Positions 28,152 through 36,523 of a stretch of DNA of 64,000 bases are shown piece by piece. Made by a program: the position numbers and the translations under genes. Under the pieces are notes generated by a model that saw nothing but the letters and a program-made list of their open reading frames with translations, had not been told where the DNA came from and did not search any database. The first letter of the stretch is position 1, and every line of letters begins with the position of its first letter. The DNA comes from Vibrio coralliirubri (GTDB taxonomy: Bacteria > Pseudomonadota > Gammaproteobacteria > Enterobacterales > Vibrionaceae): assembly GCF_024347375.1 (NCBI RefSeq), contig NZ_AP025470.1, positions 2,852,001 through 2,916,000 on the forward strand, read 5' to 3'.

Positions 28152-31100
28152 CTACTCCTGATCTTCCAGCTCGGCTGCAGCCAACCTTGCCGCCTGCAAC
28201 ACAAGTGTCGAGTACATACGTGATTGAGCAGCCAGTTCATCATCCCACTTAGGCCAAATTCGTGAGATGTAGGTATCTCTGCCCTCGCCCGTAAAGGCGA
28301 AGCTATCATTAAAGGTATCGGCCATTTTCTTGAGTGACTTTTCTTCGTCATCGACCCACTTACCACGGCTAAAGCCCGCTTCAACACCAGCTAATGCGGT
28401 TTTCGGGAAGTAAGGCAATGGTGCTGTCATGCCTTGATAAAACAGTCGTACTAACTCAGCTAATATACTCTTCGCTTGCTGCGCATCGCCGATAGGTTGT
28501 AGCGTTTGATGAACCACGCCCTCTTTTCTGTCATAGCCAATAATATGGGTCGTTTTTCCGTGCCCCATAACAGCGCAGGATAGATGATCAATCCACGCAG
28601 CCAAATAATCTTGAGAGCGTATTTTTCCGCTACGGAAACGCACCAGACCTGACTGATAGTTTTGAGTTAACCACCCCATCAAGCGAACAGGCTTACCTTC
28701 GCCTAACACGTCAAACTCGATATTCACTTCGAGATCTTGTTGCGGTGATCCGCTCACAAATCGAATCTCTTTGGCTAAGTCTTCCGCTTGAACACGGTTG
28801 GTTTCAAATTCGATATCACCAAAAGCTCCGACCGGTAATCGGCCCTGTGCTTTTTGCTCAGAGACAAACAATCGAACGGCTTTGTCTGCGCCTTCAGGGT
28901 GGTCTAGTAACACTTGCAGCAGCGCATCTTTAAGCTGGAAGCTTTCTAAGCCATTAAGCACGAACGGCTCATCGTCTTCCATTACCGGAAGCGGCGGCTC
29001 AAACACTACTTTTAGACGGCGATTAAAGAAGTATTGCACTGGCAAGCGCCAGAAACGCTGTAGCTCAACCAGATCGAGCTCCAATGGATAGGTCGCACCC
29101 AACAAATAGTCGTCCAATGCGCGATTGAACTCACCACTGCGTTCACCTGAACGGTTAGCCGCAGGTAACCACTCTTTGGCATAACTCAATACATAGCTCG
29201 CATCACCTTGAGTAAACGCAGCGGGGCTGAACGGTGTCATGGTGTGCTCAAAGCTGATCGCTTGAGTCAGGTTGATACCAGAATCGTCACTTGGTAGTGC
29301 TTGGTCTTCACTTAGGCAGTAGTTCTGTTGGCAGTACTCTATCAATTCAGAAACCAACACCGACGGCACTCGCTCGGTATTATCTTGAATCGAACGGCCG
29401 ACATAGCTGATGTATAAACACTCTTGCGCCGACAGCATCGCCTCTAAGAATAGATAGCGGTCATCATCACGACGAGAACGATCGCCAGGTCGTGTGCGCC
29501 CGTTCATCATGTCAAAACCTTCTGGCGGCATTGAACGAGGGTAAACACCATCATTCATGCCCAACAGACAAACGGTTTTGAACGGGATAGAACGCATCGG
29601 CATCAGAGTACAGAAGTTAACCTGTCCCGCTAAGAAGCGCTGACTGATACGCGCACCCGACAGTTTATTATTCAAGTACTGATAGATAATGCTTGGCGAT
29701 AGCTTTTGTTCGTATAAGGCATCATCAAGCTGTTCATTCAGTTGAGAAAGCGCGTCGCGAATCGACTTAAGCACCACCTCACCTTCTAGCTCCACTGCAA
29801 AAAAGTCATCAATCATTTGCAGCAAGGTTTCACGCCACATATCGATAGATTGTGTTTCAGTTAAGCGTTGGCGGTAATGGGCAATACGATCGATAAAGTG
29901 CGCTAATTTACCAGCAAGTTCGGCGTTAATACCCTGAACTTCATTGTAAGCGGCAATCGGAGAATGCTCGGTCTCAAACAAACCAGCAGAATCCGACATT
30001 GCATAGCCCAATAACATACGCTGAATACCAAATAGCCAGGTATTTTGCTCGGTTGCAGGTAGATCAAATTCCGTTGCGGTAGAAGAGTCGACACCCCAAC
30101 GGATGCCCGCTTCTTCAACCCATTGCTTGGCTTGCTCGAATTGAAACTCATCAATACCAAAGCGTGCCATCATCGCTGGGATTTCTAATAACTCTAGAAG
30201 TTCAGAAGCTAAACAGCGCGTGTTTGGTAGCGCGACCAACTGCATGAATGCCGTCAGAATTGGGCTTTCTTGGTCTGCGGTTCTATCAGAGATCGAGTAA
30301 GGGATATAGCGCTCACCCGGGGCATTACCAAATACCGCCTGAATCGCTGGGCTATAAGCATTAATGTCAGACACCATCACAATGATATCGCGTGGTTTCA
30401 GTGTCGGGTCAACATCAAACATTGCCAACAACTGATCATGAAGGACTTCAACCTCACGCATTGGACTATGACAAGCGTGCACCGTCAACGAGCGATCACC
30501 CAGTTCAACCACCTGCTTATGGTTACTGGAATCTAAGATGTGGTCGTCTTGATGTTCTTCGAGCTGGAGAATATCGGCTTGCAGCTGATGCAGCAGGCTG
30601 TCTCTCTCAACATCAATAAAGAATTCGTGTTCTTCGCTGTCTGATTGAGATAGCAAGAACAGGTTATCCCTGCCTAATTTACCCATAGACGCCAGTAAGC
30701 TATTACCCACGGCTTGGCTGGTATGCAGTTCGTCTTCAATATTGGCTTCAATGCCATCTTTCAATGGTGAGGCTTCGCCTTCAAGCTGAGGTAAACCATC
30801 AACCAGAGCGAACTGCTTGCGGCGCTGTGCTTCGACTCTCGCCAAGTATTTACGGTCACGAATATCGCCCCAGTAATGCTGACAAGGGTTGGTAAACATC
30901 AAGTGCACATCAATCTGCTCACCTAGCGCTTTCAACGCGTCCATATAACGAGGAGGCAACGAAGAAATACCAAACACAAATAAGCGTTTAGGTAGGTGCT
31001 GCAGTTGACCTTGTTGATTAGCTAGCGCTTCAATGAAGTCGTGATACAAGTTGCCACGGTGGTATTTAGATTGGCCTTGAGACAGAGTTTGATCATAGAG

Positions 31101-31628
31101 CGCTTGCCACAAAATCGGTTGCCAAGGGTGCTCTTGCTGCCCTTCCTCATCGATAAGTTCTGCAACGGCCTCTCCCACTTCCCACATCGCCATCCATTCA
31201 GGTCGATACACTAAGTAGCCATCGAATATATCGGCAATTTTTTCTGCCAATTGGTACAACTTCGAATCATCTTCGTCGTTTTCAAGATAGCGCTGTAAAG
31301 GAAGAAAATCAGGGTGGTCAAGCTTAGCGGGTAGCAAACTCATCAGCTTCCACGTCATCGCTTCTTTGTTAAAAGCACTGCGTTTAGGAACATCAGGAAG
31401 CACTTGGGTAAACATATCCCAAATGAAGGTTGCTGGAAGTGGGAAATCGATATTTGCTGCTACGCCAAACTCTTTGGCGAGTTCCATCTTAAGCCATTGA
31501 GACATACCTGGGCTCTGAACCAAGATCTGCTCTTTTTCGAAGGGATTGGCTAAAGGGTCACTTTTGATTAAGTGAACGAGAAGGATTTTTAAAGTATCAA
31601 CTTTATTGGAATGGTAAACAGTAAACAA
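28152..31628 (-). CDS. recC: Exodeoxyribonuclease V subunit gamma (RecC)
   Basis: RecC holds the RecBCD complex together, splits the DNA strands and recognises Chi. The product has 1,158 residues, normal for the family. The start MFTVYHSNKVDTLKILLVHLI and segments such as VQSPGMSQWLKMELA, RLFVFGISSLPPRYMDAL and VCLLGMNDGVYPRSMPPEGFD are typical. It has a degenerate helicase fold without an intact Walker A. It is upstream of recB in the same direction. Confidence 0.97.
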   Translation of the reverse strand: MFTVYHSNKVDTLKILLVHLIKSDPLANPFEKEQILVQSPGMSQWLKMELAKEFGVAANIDFPLPATFIWDMFTQVLPDVPKRSAFNKEAMTWKLMSLLPAKLDHPDFLPLQRYLENDEDDSKLYQLAEKIADIFDGYLVYRPEWMAMWEVGEAVAELIDEEGQQEHPWQPILWQALYDQTLSQGQSKYHRGNLYHDFIEALANQQGQLQHLPKRLFVFGISSLPPRYMDALKALGEQIDVHLMFTNPCQHYWGDIRDRKYLARVEAQRRKQFALVDGLPQLEGEASPLKDGIEANIEDELHTSQAVGNSLLASMGKLGRDNLFLLSQSDSEEHEFFIDVERDSLLHQLQADILQLEEHQDDHILDSSNHKQVVELGDRSLTVHACHSPMREVEVLHDQLLAMFDVDPTLKPRDIIVMVSDINAYSPAIQAVFGNAPGERYIPYSISDRTADQESPILTAFMQLVALPNTRCLASELLELLEIPAMMARFGIDEFQFEQAKQWVEEAGIRWGVDSSTATEFDLPATEQNTWLFGIQRMLLGYAMSDSAGLFETEHSPIAAYNEVQGINAELAGKLAHFIDRIAHYRQRLTETQSIDMWRETLLQMIDDFFAVELEGEVVLKSIRDALSQLNEQLDDALYEQKLSPSIIYQYLNNKLSGARISQRFLAGQVNFCTLMPMRSIPFKTVCLLGMNDGVYPRSMPPEGFDMMNGRTRPGDRSRRDDDRYLFLEAMLSAQECLYISYVGRSIQDNTERVPSVLVSELIEYCQQNYCLSEDQALPSDDSGINLTQAISFEHTMTPFSPAAFTQGDASYVLSYAKEWLPAANRSGERSGEFNRALDDYLLGATYPLELDLVELQRFWRLPVQYFFNRRLKVVFEPPLPVMEDDEPFVLNGLESFQLKDALLQVLLDHPEGADKAVRLFVSEQKAQGRLPVGAFGDIEFETNRVQAEDLAKEIRFVSGSPQQDLEVNIEFDVLGEGKPVRLMGWLTQNYQSGLVRFRSGKIRSQDYLAAWIDHLSCAVMGHGKTTHIIGYDRKEGVVHQTLQPIGDAQQAKSILAELVRLFYQGMTAPLPYFPKTALAGVEAGFSRGKWVDDEEKSLKKMADTFNDSFAFTGEGRDTYISRIWPKWDDELAAQSRMYSTLVLQAARLAAAELEDQE

Positions 31629-31755
31629 AGTGCACTCACGCTAATCTTGCCACAATATAAAGCCAGATTAGCATAAGTGCCGTGTTTGGATTAGGAATAT
31701 AAGCTTATGAAATACTGAAAACTTAAGGTCCGTTTATCTTTTGAACTAATGCGGA

Positions 31756-32733
31756 TTACAATTTACCGCTTACCGAACTTAGAACACGATGTGGTTTGTA
31801 GTTCATGTAGTAACGAATCGCTACATAGCTTACGACAAGCGTTGCAATCATTAGCTCAATGTCCGCCAACCCATTCACTTGCGCTACATACTCGCTAGCT
31901 ACATTAACACTCTCCATCCAGTCAGCCGTTTTAAATAATGCCGTTGCGCTAATCACAAGTGGGAAAGTGAACGCTGCATAGCCAGGGCTAAATGGTAAAC
32001 GCATAAGCTTTAGAAACGCTACGTAGATTATCGATGTCATCAGAACCGCTATACCAAACAACATACCAATGATAACTGGAGATGGTTCAGGGCTCACCGC
32101 TAAATAACCAGCCAATGAAACACTTGCAGGGGCAGCCATTACCGCAATAGTTGGTTTTGCTGCATCTGGAACTTCATTAGTAAAGATTAGGCGATAAATC
32201 ATCATAGGTAGCATGACGACATAAGATGCCAAACCAAACCACAGAACCGAGTCTGCTATCCATTGTAATGAAGGTTCACCAGAGAAAGCCACATCAGCAA
32301 CTACGATGCCGATAGGTGGAACGAACCAACTTGGTACCATGTGGTGTAATTCAAAGTCTTTTGCACGGTGGTAAAAGAAACTCACTAAAAACACGACGTG
32401 TAGTACGACAGCCGCTAGCCAAATTGCATTGCCCGCTTGTGGGTAAAAGTGTCCAATTGAGCTTGAAACTACCATAACCCCCATCGCAAATGTTGGTACA
32501 ACACTTCCTACAACTGGGTGAGCAAGGTCTTGACGCAATAGGTGGCCGTGGACTAAAAATTTGATAGCAAGAATTGTGAGTAATACTCCACCAATTGCGG
32601 CACTAAACCATTGAGCATAACCGTTGCAGTCTAAAACATTTTCCCAGCTCCAGCCTAAGCTTGCTATTGCTAGGCCTAACCCTGCCATGGGTGTTGGAGC
32701 TCCTGTTAATCTATATTTAATACGTTGAATCAT
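31756..32733 (-). CDS. TDT family transporter (TehA/SLAC1-like)
   Basis: This is an integral membrane protein of 325 residues with about ten helices, matching the tellurite-resistance/dicarboxylate transporter (TDT) family. Conserved parts are PTPMAGLGLAIASLGW near the start, PSWFVPPIGIVVAD in the middle, and FSPGYAAFTFPLVISATA near the C terminus. GAGAGGCTGAC before the ATG is a good ribosome site. The substrate cannot be read from sequence; anions such as dicarboxylates, sulfite or tellurite are known for relatives. A divergent LysR gene next to it is the likely regulator. Confidence 0.87.
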   Translation of the reverse strand: MIQRIKYRLTGAPTPMAGLGLAIASLGWSWENVLDCNGYAQWFSAAIGGVLLTILAIKFLVHGHLLRQDLAHPVVGSVVPTFAMGVMVVSSSIGHFYPQAGNAIWLAAVVLHVVFLVSFFYHRAKDFELHHMVPSWFVPPIGIVVADVAFSGEPSLQWIADSVLWFGLASYVVMLPMMIYRLIFTNEVPDAAKPTIAVMAAPASVSLAGYLAVSPEPSPVIIGMLFGIAVLMTSIIYVAFLKLMRLPFSPGYAAFTFPLVISATALFKTADWMESVNVASEYVAQVNGLADIELMIATLVVSYVAIRYYMNYKPHRVLSSVSGKL

Positions 32734-32840
32734 GTCAGCCTCTCTTAAACTTAATTCACAAAACTTGTGAACTCATCAGCTTGTTGAAGCCATAATACGC
32801 TTGCACTTCGTTAAACAATATCCAATTATATATAACAAGT

Positions 32841-32857
32841 GTTCACAAATAATGAAC
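32841..32857. promoter_or_regulatory. Candidate LysR-type operator
   Basis: GTTCACAAATAATGAAC is a perfect 5-bp inverted repeat with a 7-bp spacer, in the 163-bp gap between the divergent transporter and LysR genes. CTTGTGAAC at 32764-32772 repeats its half-site GTTCACAA in reverse. Such paired sites are usual for LysR proteins, but binding is inference. Confidence 0.42.
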
Positions 32858-32896
32858 AAAACCCATTTTCACCAGCAGAGTTAAACTAGGAATCTG

Positions 32897-33793
32897 ATGG
32901 CTAATATTTCAATAAAACAGCTCAAAGTGTTCGTCACTATTACTCAGCACTCGACATTGACTGCTGCCTCTGAGGCTCTGTTTCTGTCTAAGGCCGCTGT
33001 CAGCATGGCATTAGGCGAAATGGAGAAGCAACTCGGCCACTCTCTATTTGACCGGGTAAACAACCGATTAATTCTCAACCAAGAGGGACATAAGTTACTT
33101 CCATTGGCGGATGAGATATTACATCGAGCTGCTGGTATTGATGTTTTGTTCCGTGATGATCAGCCTTTAAGTGGCAATCTAAAGGTCGGCGCGAGTGACA
33201 CGATTGGTAATCAGGTCGCACCGTTTATTTTGTCAGGCTTTCGCGAACGAACTCAACATCAGGATCAAAGCTTGTTCATTTCAAACAGTGCACTGATCTG
33301 TCAAAAGTTGGTGGATTATGAACTTGATATCGCGCTAATTGAAGGAAAAACATTACACCCTGAACTCATTTCGAGTCAGTTTAGCAGCGATGAAATGTGT
33401 ATTATTGTGAGTAATCAACATCCTCTCGTTGCAAAAGAAAAAGTAACTTTAAGCGATTTAGAAGACAGCCATTGGATTTTACGTGAGTCAGGTTCAGGGA
33501 CTCGTGAGTTTTTCCTACGAGCCGTCGCGCCACGTATCGAACATTGGTATGAATCCTTTGAACTCAACACCACAGAGGCGATCATCAATTCAGTTTCCGC
33601 CAATCTTGGATTCGCGTGTTTATCACGATTGGCGGCACAACGAGCGATTGATTCAGGCCGAGTAAAAGCGCTTGATGTGCCACTCGACATGAAACGACGT
33701 TTCTGGATGCTGGTACACAAAGACAAATACCAGAGCCCGCTTCTGAAATCTTTCATGAGTTATTGTGAAGACTGGGCTACACATCAAGATTGA
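32897..33793 (+). CDS. LysR family transcriptional regulator
   Basis: This is a 298-residue DNA-binding regulator. Residues 1-60 form the LysR helix-turn-helix (QLKVFVTITQHSTLTAASEA, AAVSMALGEMEKQLGHSLF). The rest is the effector-binding domain (GNLKVGASDTIGNQVAP; WILRESGSGTREFF), which resembles CysB/CbbR-type relatives. AGGA precedes the ATG at good spacing. It is divergent from the TDT transporter gene and probably controls it and itself. The effector is unknown. Confidence 0.92.
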   Translation: MANISIKQLKVFVTITQHSTLTAASEALFLSKAAVSMALGEMEKQLGHSLFDRVNNRLILNQEGHKLLPLADEILHRAAGIDVLFRDDQPLSGNLKVGASDTIGNQVAPFILSGFRERTQHQDQSLFISNSALICQKLVDYELDIALIEGKTLHPELISSQFSSDEMCIIVSNQHPLVAKEKVTLSDLEDSHWILRESGSGTREFFLRAVAPRIEHWYESFELNTTEAIINSVSANLGFACLSRLAAQRAIDSGRVKALDVPLDMKRRFWMLVHKDKYQSPLLKSFMSYCEDWATHQD

Positions 33794-33836
33794 GGCCGCA
33801 TAGTTAGGGCTCCAACTGGACTTTTAGCATCAGAAA

Positions 33837-33852
33837 CTGTATAAAAAGCCAG
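33837..33852 (+). promoter_or_regulatory. LexA box upstream of yebG
   Basis: CTGTATAAAAAGCCAG fits the SOS box pattern CTG-N10-CAG. It lies 30 bp before the yebG start, so it can block the promoter. yebG is a known LexA-controlled gene in E. coli. Confidence 0.8.
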
Positions 33853-33881
33853 TAAAATTTATCAAACTTAGAGGATTAACC

Positions 33882-34175
33882 ATGGCTGTTATCGTCAAGT
33901 ACGTGGTGGAACGCAACGGAGAAGAGAAAATGACTTTTACCTCTAAAGCCGAAGCCGACGCATACGACAAAATGCTGGATATGGCTGATGAGCTTTTTGA
34001 ACTTTTAGGCAAAAGCGATTTAGTTGAAGATGAAGGCAAGCAAGAAGAACTTGCAATGTACCTAGCGAAGAACAAAGAAGAAGTTCTTTACGCATTAGGT
34101 GCTAAGCGTAAACCAGCTCCGAAAAAAGCTAAGAAACTTGAAGCTGTTGAAGACGCAGAAGAAGATGCAGCGTAA
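33882..34175 (+). CDS. yebG: YebG family SOS-induced protein
   Basis: YebG is a small protein made during the SOS response; its exact role is not known. The product has 97 residues. It begins MAVIVKYVVERNGEEKMTF and has the conserved AEADAYDKMLDMADELFELL. The C-terminal tail is charged (KPAPKKAKKLE, then acidic EDAEEDAA). GAGG lies before the start. A LexA box is just upstream, which supports both the family call and its regulation. Confidence 0.92.
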   Translation: MAVIVKYVVERNGEEKMTFTSKAEADAYDKMLDMADELFELLGKSDLVEDEGKQEELAMYLAKNKEEVLYALGAKRKPAPKKAKKLEAVEDAEEDAA

Positions 34176-34192
34176 CTAGCTGATCGCTTTCT

Positions 34193-34242
34193 AAAAAACG
34201 TCAATGACGCCTCTAATCAGAGTTCGTTATTGGCGTTTTTTT
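34193..34242 (+). terminator. Terminator after yebG
   Basis: AAAACGTCAATGACG and CGTTATTGGCGTTTT pair with two G-T wobbles, followed by a run of seven T. It ends yebG transcription and separates it from the riboswitch leader. Confidence 0.85.
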
Positions 34243-34339
34243 ATACTTATCGAAATATAATGAAGCTTGTTTATAGTCGAAATTGCTCTAAACATTCGCT
34301 TGCATGAAAGTGTGATAAAGATCTAATCTATAGCCATCA

Positions 34340-34411
34340 GGTGATGGGGTTCCACCTAAGCTTTTGCTTCAACCGCCCGTTCTTTCCGAACAGTGCTAAT
34401 GACTCCTACAG
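34340..34411 (+). promoter_or_regulatory. Fluoride riboswitch aptamer (crcB motif)
   Basis: The stretch GGTGATGGGGTTCCACC at 34340-34356, then AACCGC at 34371-34376, then GCTAATGACTCCTACAGA, follows the fluoride riboswitch pattern step by step; the Pseudomonas syringae one reads GGAGATGGCATTCCTCC, AACCGC, GCTGATGATGCCTACAGA. The first stem is AGGTG/CACCT. Loop bases GGGGTT can pair with GACTCC to form the required pseudoknot. A GTTC/GAAC stem lies between. These RNAs bind fluoride with Mg and usually switch genes on. It sits about 200 nt upstream of the scaffold-GGGtGRT operon. Confidence 0.93.
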
Positions 34412-34415
34412 AATC

Positions 34416-34606
34416 GAAAACAGGTAATACTGTTGGATGTATCGCTATTCCTCCATTTTGAAATGGACTTAGTCTATTAAGACCAAGTTCCATGACGCCT
34501 TTGGATTATCGATACTCAAGATCTGTAGTGAATTAGCCGCACCTCTTCCAACACGTCCTGTTTTCTCAACGCCCTAGGTCTTCAATGACTCTAATAGTGA
34601 GAAAAC
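34416..34606 (+). promoter_or_regulatory. Likely expression platform of the fluoride riboswitch
   Basis: GTTTTCTCA (34560-34568) is the perfect complement of TGAGAAAAC (34598-34606), which holds the ribosome site GAGA just before the ATG at 34610. CCTGTTTTC (34557-34565), overlapping the first arm, is the perfect complement of GAAAACAGG (34416-34424), directly 3' of the aptamer. The two pairings exclude each other, as in riboswitches acting on translation. GATCTGTAG (34520-34528) can also pair with the aptamer 3' end CTACAGAATC (one bulge). No T-run terminator is seen. The model is inference. Confidence 0.6.
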
Positions 34607-34609
34607 ATT

Positions 34610-35302
34610 ATGCACTACTCTTCAGAAATTCAATCAATGTGCCCTATTCAAAGGGGTGATCTACACACTTCAGCACCAATTCCAGTTGAAGGCGCTATGG
34701 TTAGTCCAAAAGATGTCATCGCTATTTCTGGCTTAAGCCATGGCGTCGGCACTTGTGCACCACAACAAGGTGCAGCAAAACTAACGCTGAACGTAAAAAA
34801 CGGCATCATCGAAGAAGCACTAATCGAAACTATTGGTTGTTCAGGCATGACTCAATCAGCCGCGATGGCAGCAGAAATCCTCACCGGAAGAACCATTCTT
34901 GAAGCCCTAAATACTGACTTAGTGTGTGACGCTATTAACGTAGCCATGCGTGAAATCTTCCTGCAATTTGTTTACGGTCGAACTCAATCAGCTTTCTCTG
35001 AAGGCGGTCTAGAAATTGGCGCAGCATTAGAAGACTTAGGTCAAACGCAGCGCAGCCAAGTGGGTACCAGTTACTCAACCGCGGCAAAAGGCGTTCGTTA
35101 TCTAGAGCTTGCAGAAGGTTACGTGACCAAGCTAGCGCTTGATGATCACAGCGAAGTGATTGGCTACGAATATCTCAACCTCGGCAAAATGATGAAGGCG
35201 ATTAACCAAGGCGTGCCAGCGAATGAAGCGGCCGACCTTGCGACAGGGACCTATGGCCGCTTCGATGAAGCCGTGACCACTATTAACCCACGCCAACAGT
35301 AA
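34610..35302 (+). CDS. Iron-sulfur cluster scaffold-like protein (IscU/NifU N-domain type)
   Basis: The product has 230 residues. The middle resembles IscU/NifU scaffolds: GVGTCAPQQGAAKLTLNVKN with Cys49, then ETIGCSGMTQSAAMAAEIL with Cys77, and DLVCDAIN with Cys106. These three cysteines match the cluster ligands of IscU in order; Cys11 is extra. It lacks the IscU LPPVK motif, so it is unlikely to be a normal Isc scaffold. It is followed after 23 bp by a GGGtGRT gene, a recurring pairing in bacteria. The fluoride riboswitch upstream should raise its expression when fluoride is present. The actual function is unknown. Confidence 0.85.
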   Translation: MHYSSEIQSMCPIQRGDLHTSAPIPVEGAMVSPKDVIAISGLSHGVGTCAPQQGAAKLTLNVKNGIIEEALIETIGCSGMTQSAAMAAEILTGRTILEALNTDLVCDAINVAMREIFLQFVYGRTQSAFSEGGLEIGAALEDLGQTQRSQVGTSYSTAAKGVRYLELAEGYVTKLALDDHSEVIGYEYLNLGKMMKAINQGVPANEAADLATGTYGRFDEAVTTINPRQQ

Positions 35303-35325
35303 TTTTGCCAATTTAGAGGAAAGAT

Positions 35326-36315
35326 ATGATGAACACTCAATTTAATGAATCAGTAACTCGCGTATTGGCAGAAATGAACTTCGACTCTTTGGAGCAAGCT
35401 GACCAATACTGTAAAGCCCACAACGTTGATCCAAAAGCGTTAGTAATGGACACCCAACCTATCGCTTTTGAAAGCGCTGCCGACGCTTATATCCTTGGCT
35501 CAGCACTGGCGCTATTTCGTAAAGCCACCAGCGCAGAACAAGCGGCAAACATTATTGGTGAAGGTCTTCAAGCATTCACCAAACCTGGCAGTGTTGCTGA
35601 ACAACGCCAAGTTGGTATTGGACATGGCGCGCTAGCCGCTCGTCTTCTCAATGAAGAGAGCCACTGCTTCGCCTTCCTTGCGGGTCACGAGTCTTTTGCT
35701 GCAGCAGAAGGTGCGATTAAAATTGCGCTAAACGTCAACAAATCACGTCAAAACCCATTGAAAGTGATCTTAAATGGTTTAGGTAAAGATGCGGCTTATC
35801 TTATCTCTCGCATCAACGGCTTCACTTACGTGCGCACTCAATACGATTACCAAACCGGTGAACTTGTTGAAACAGAACGTCGCCGCTTCTCACAAGGCCC
35901 TCGCGGCGACATCTTGTGTTACGGCGCTGATGATGTACGAGAAGGTGTAGCAATCATGCACAGAGAAGAAGTGGATGTCAGTATTACGGGTAACTCAACC
36001 AACCCAACTCGCTTCCAACACCCAGTAGCGGGTATCTACAAAGCAGAACGTACTCGTCAAGGTTTGCCATACTTCTCAGTTGCTTCAGGCGGCGGTACAG
36101 GTCGAACATTGCACCCAGATAACGTAGCAGCAGGTCCAGCGTCTTACGGCATGACCGATACCATGGGCAGAATGCACGCTGACGCGCAGTTCGCAGGTAG
36201 CTCTTCTGTTCCTGCTCACGTAGCGATGATGGGCTTCATCGGCATGGGCAACAACCCAATGGTCGGTGCGACGGTTGCACTGGCTGTGGCTGTGAGCGAA
36301 TCTCAAAACGCATAA
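35326..36315 (+). CDS. GGGtGRT family protein
   Basis: This 329-residue protein carries the name-giving motif GGGTGRT at 255-261 (SVASGGGTGRTLHPDN). It has no signal peptide or clear membrane helix, so it is probably cytoplasmic. Other striking parts are HGALAARLLNEESHCFAFLAG, VILNGLGKDAAYLISRING and a glycine- and methionine-rich end (AMMGFIGMGNNPMVGATVA). AGAGGAAAG lies before the start. It is the second gene of the riboswitch-controlled operon. The biochemical function is not known to me; the partner suggests iron-sulfur chemistry. Confidence 0.88.
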   Translation: MMNTQFNESVTRVLAEMNFDSLEQADQYCKAHNVDPKALVMDTQPIAFESAADAYILGSALALFRKATSAEQAANIIGEGLQAFTKPGSVAEQRQVGIGHGALAARLLNEESHCFAFLAGHESFAAAEGAIKIALNVNKSRQNPLKVILNGLGKDAAYLISRINGFTYVRTQYDYQTGELVETERRRFSQGPRGDILCYGADDVREGVAIMHREEVDVSITGNSTNPTRFQHPVAGIYKAERTRQGLPYFSVASGGGTGRTLHPDNVAAGPASYGMTDTMGRMHADAQFAGSSSVPAHVAMMGFIGMGNNPMVGATVALAVAVSESQNA

Positions 36316-36422
36316 CGGTAAAATGAGCCCCACAACCTGCCTGTTATGTAGTGTCTGTTAGTTGAGAATCAAGCAATAACGAACGACTAAAACTCTACAC
36401 CTATCACTAAAACTAAACAGCC

Positions 36423-36434
36423 AGCCTTATGCTG
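36423..36434. repeat. Left target duplication of the IS4-family element
   Basis: AGCCTTATGCTG occurs here and again at 37862-37873 on the other side of the element. A 12-bp duplication fits the 10-13 bp made by IS4-family elements. Confidence 0.92.
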
Positions 36435-36488
36435 TAATGCCGATCAGTTAAGTAAAAAAGACTGGTTGAACGATCCTCCAAGGATGTC

Positions 36489-36523
36489 AAAATCCGAGTG
36501 TTTCTTTAACACTCGGATTTTTT
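36489..36523 (+). terminator. Hairpin at the transposase start inside the IS
   Basis: CCGAGTGTT-TCTTT-AACACTCGG followed by ATTTTTT ends directly before the transposase ATG at 36524. It can stop transcripts entering from outside. The only purine-rich bases before the ATG (CGGA) are in the stem, so outside transcripts would also be poorly translated. Confidence 0.8.

Noticed and set aside
34463..34493. Hairpin in the riboswitch leader as a transcription terminator
   Set aside because: ATGGACTT...AAGTTCCAT can fold, but no T run follows (GACGCCTTTGG), so it is not a plain intrinsic terminator.
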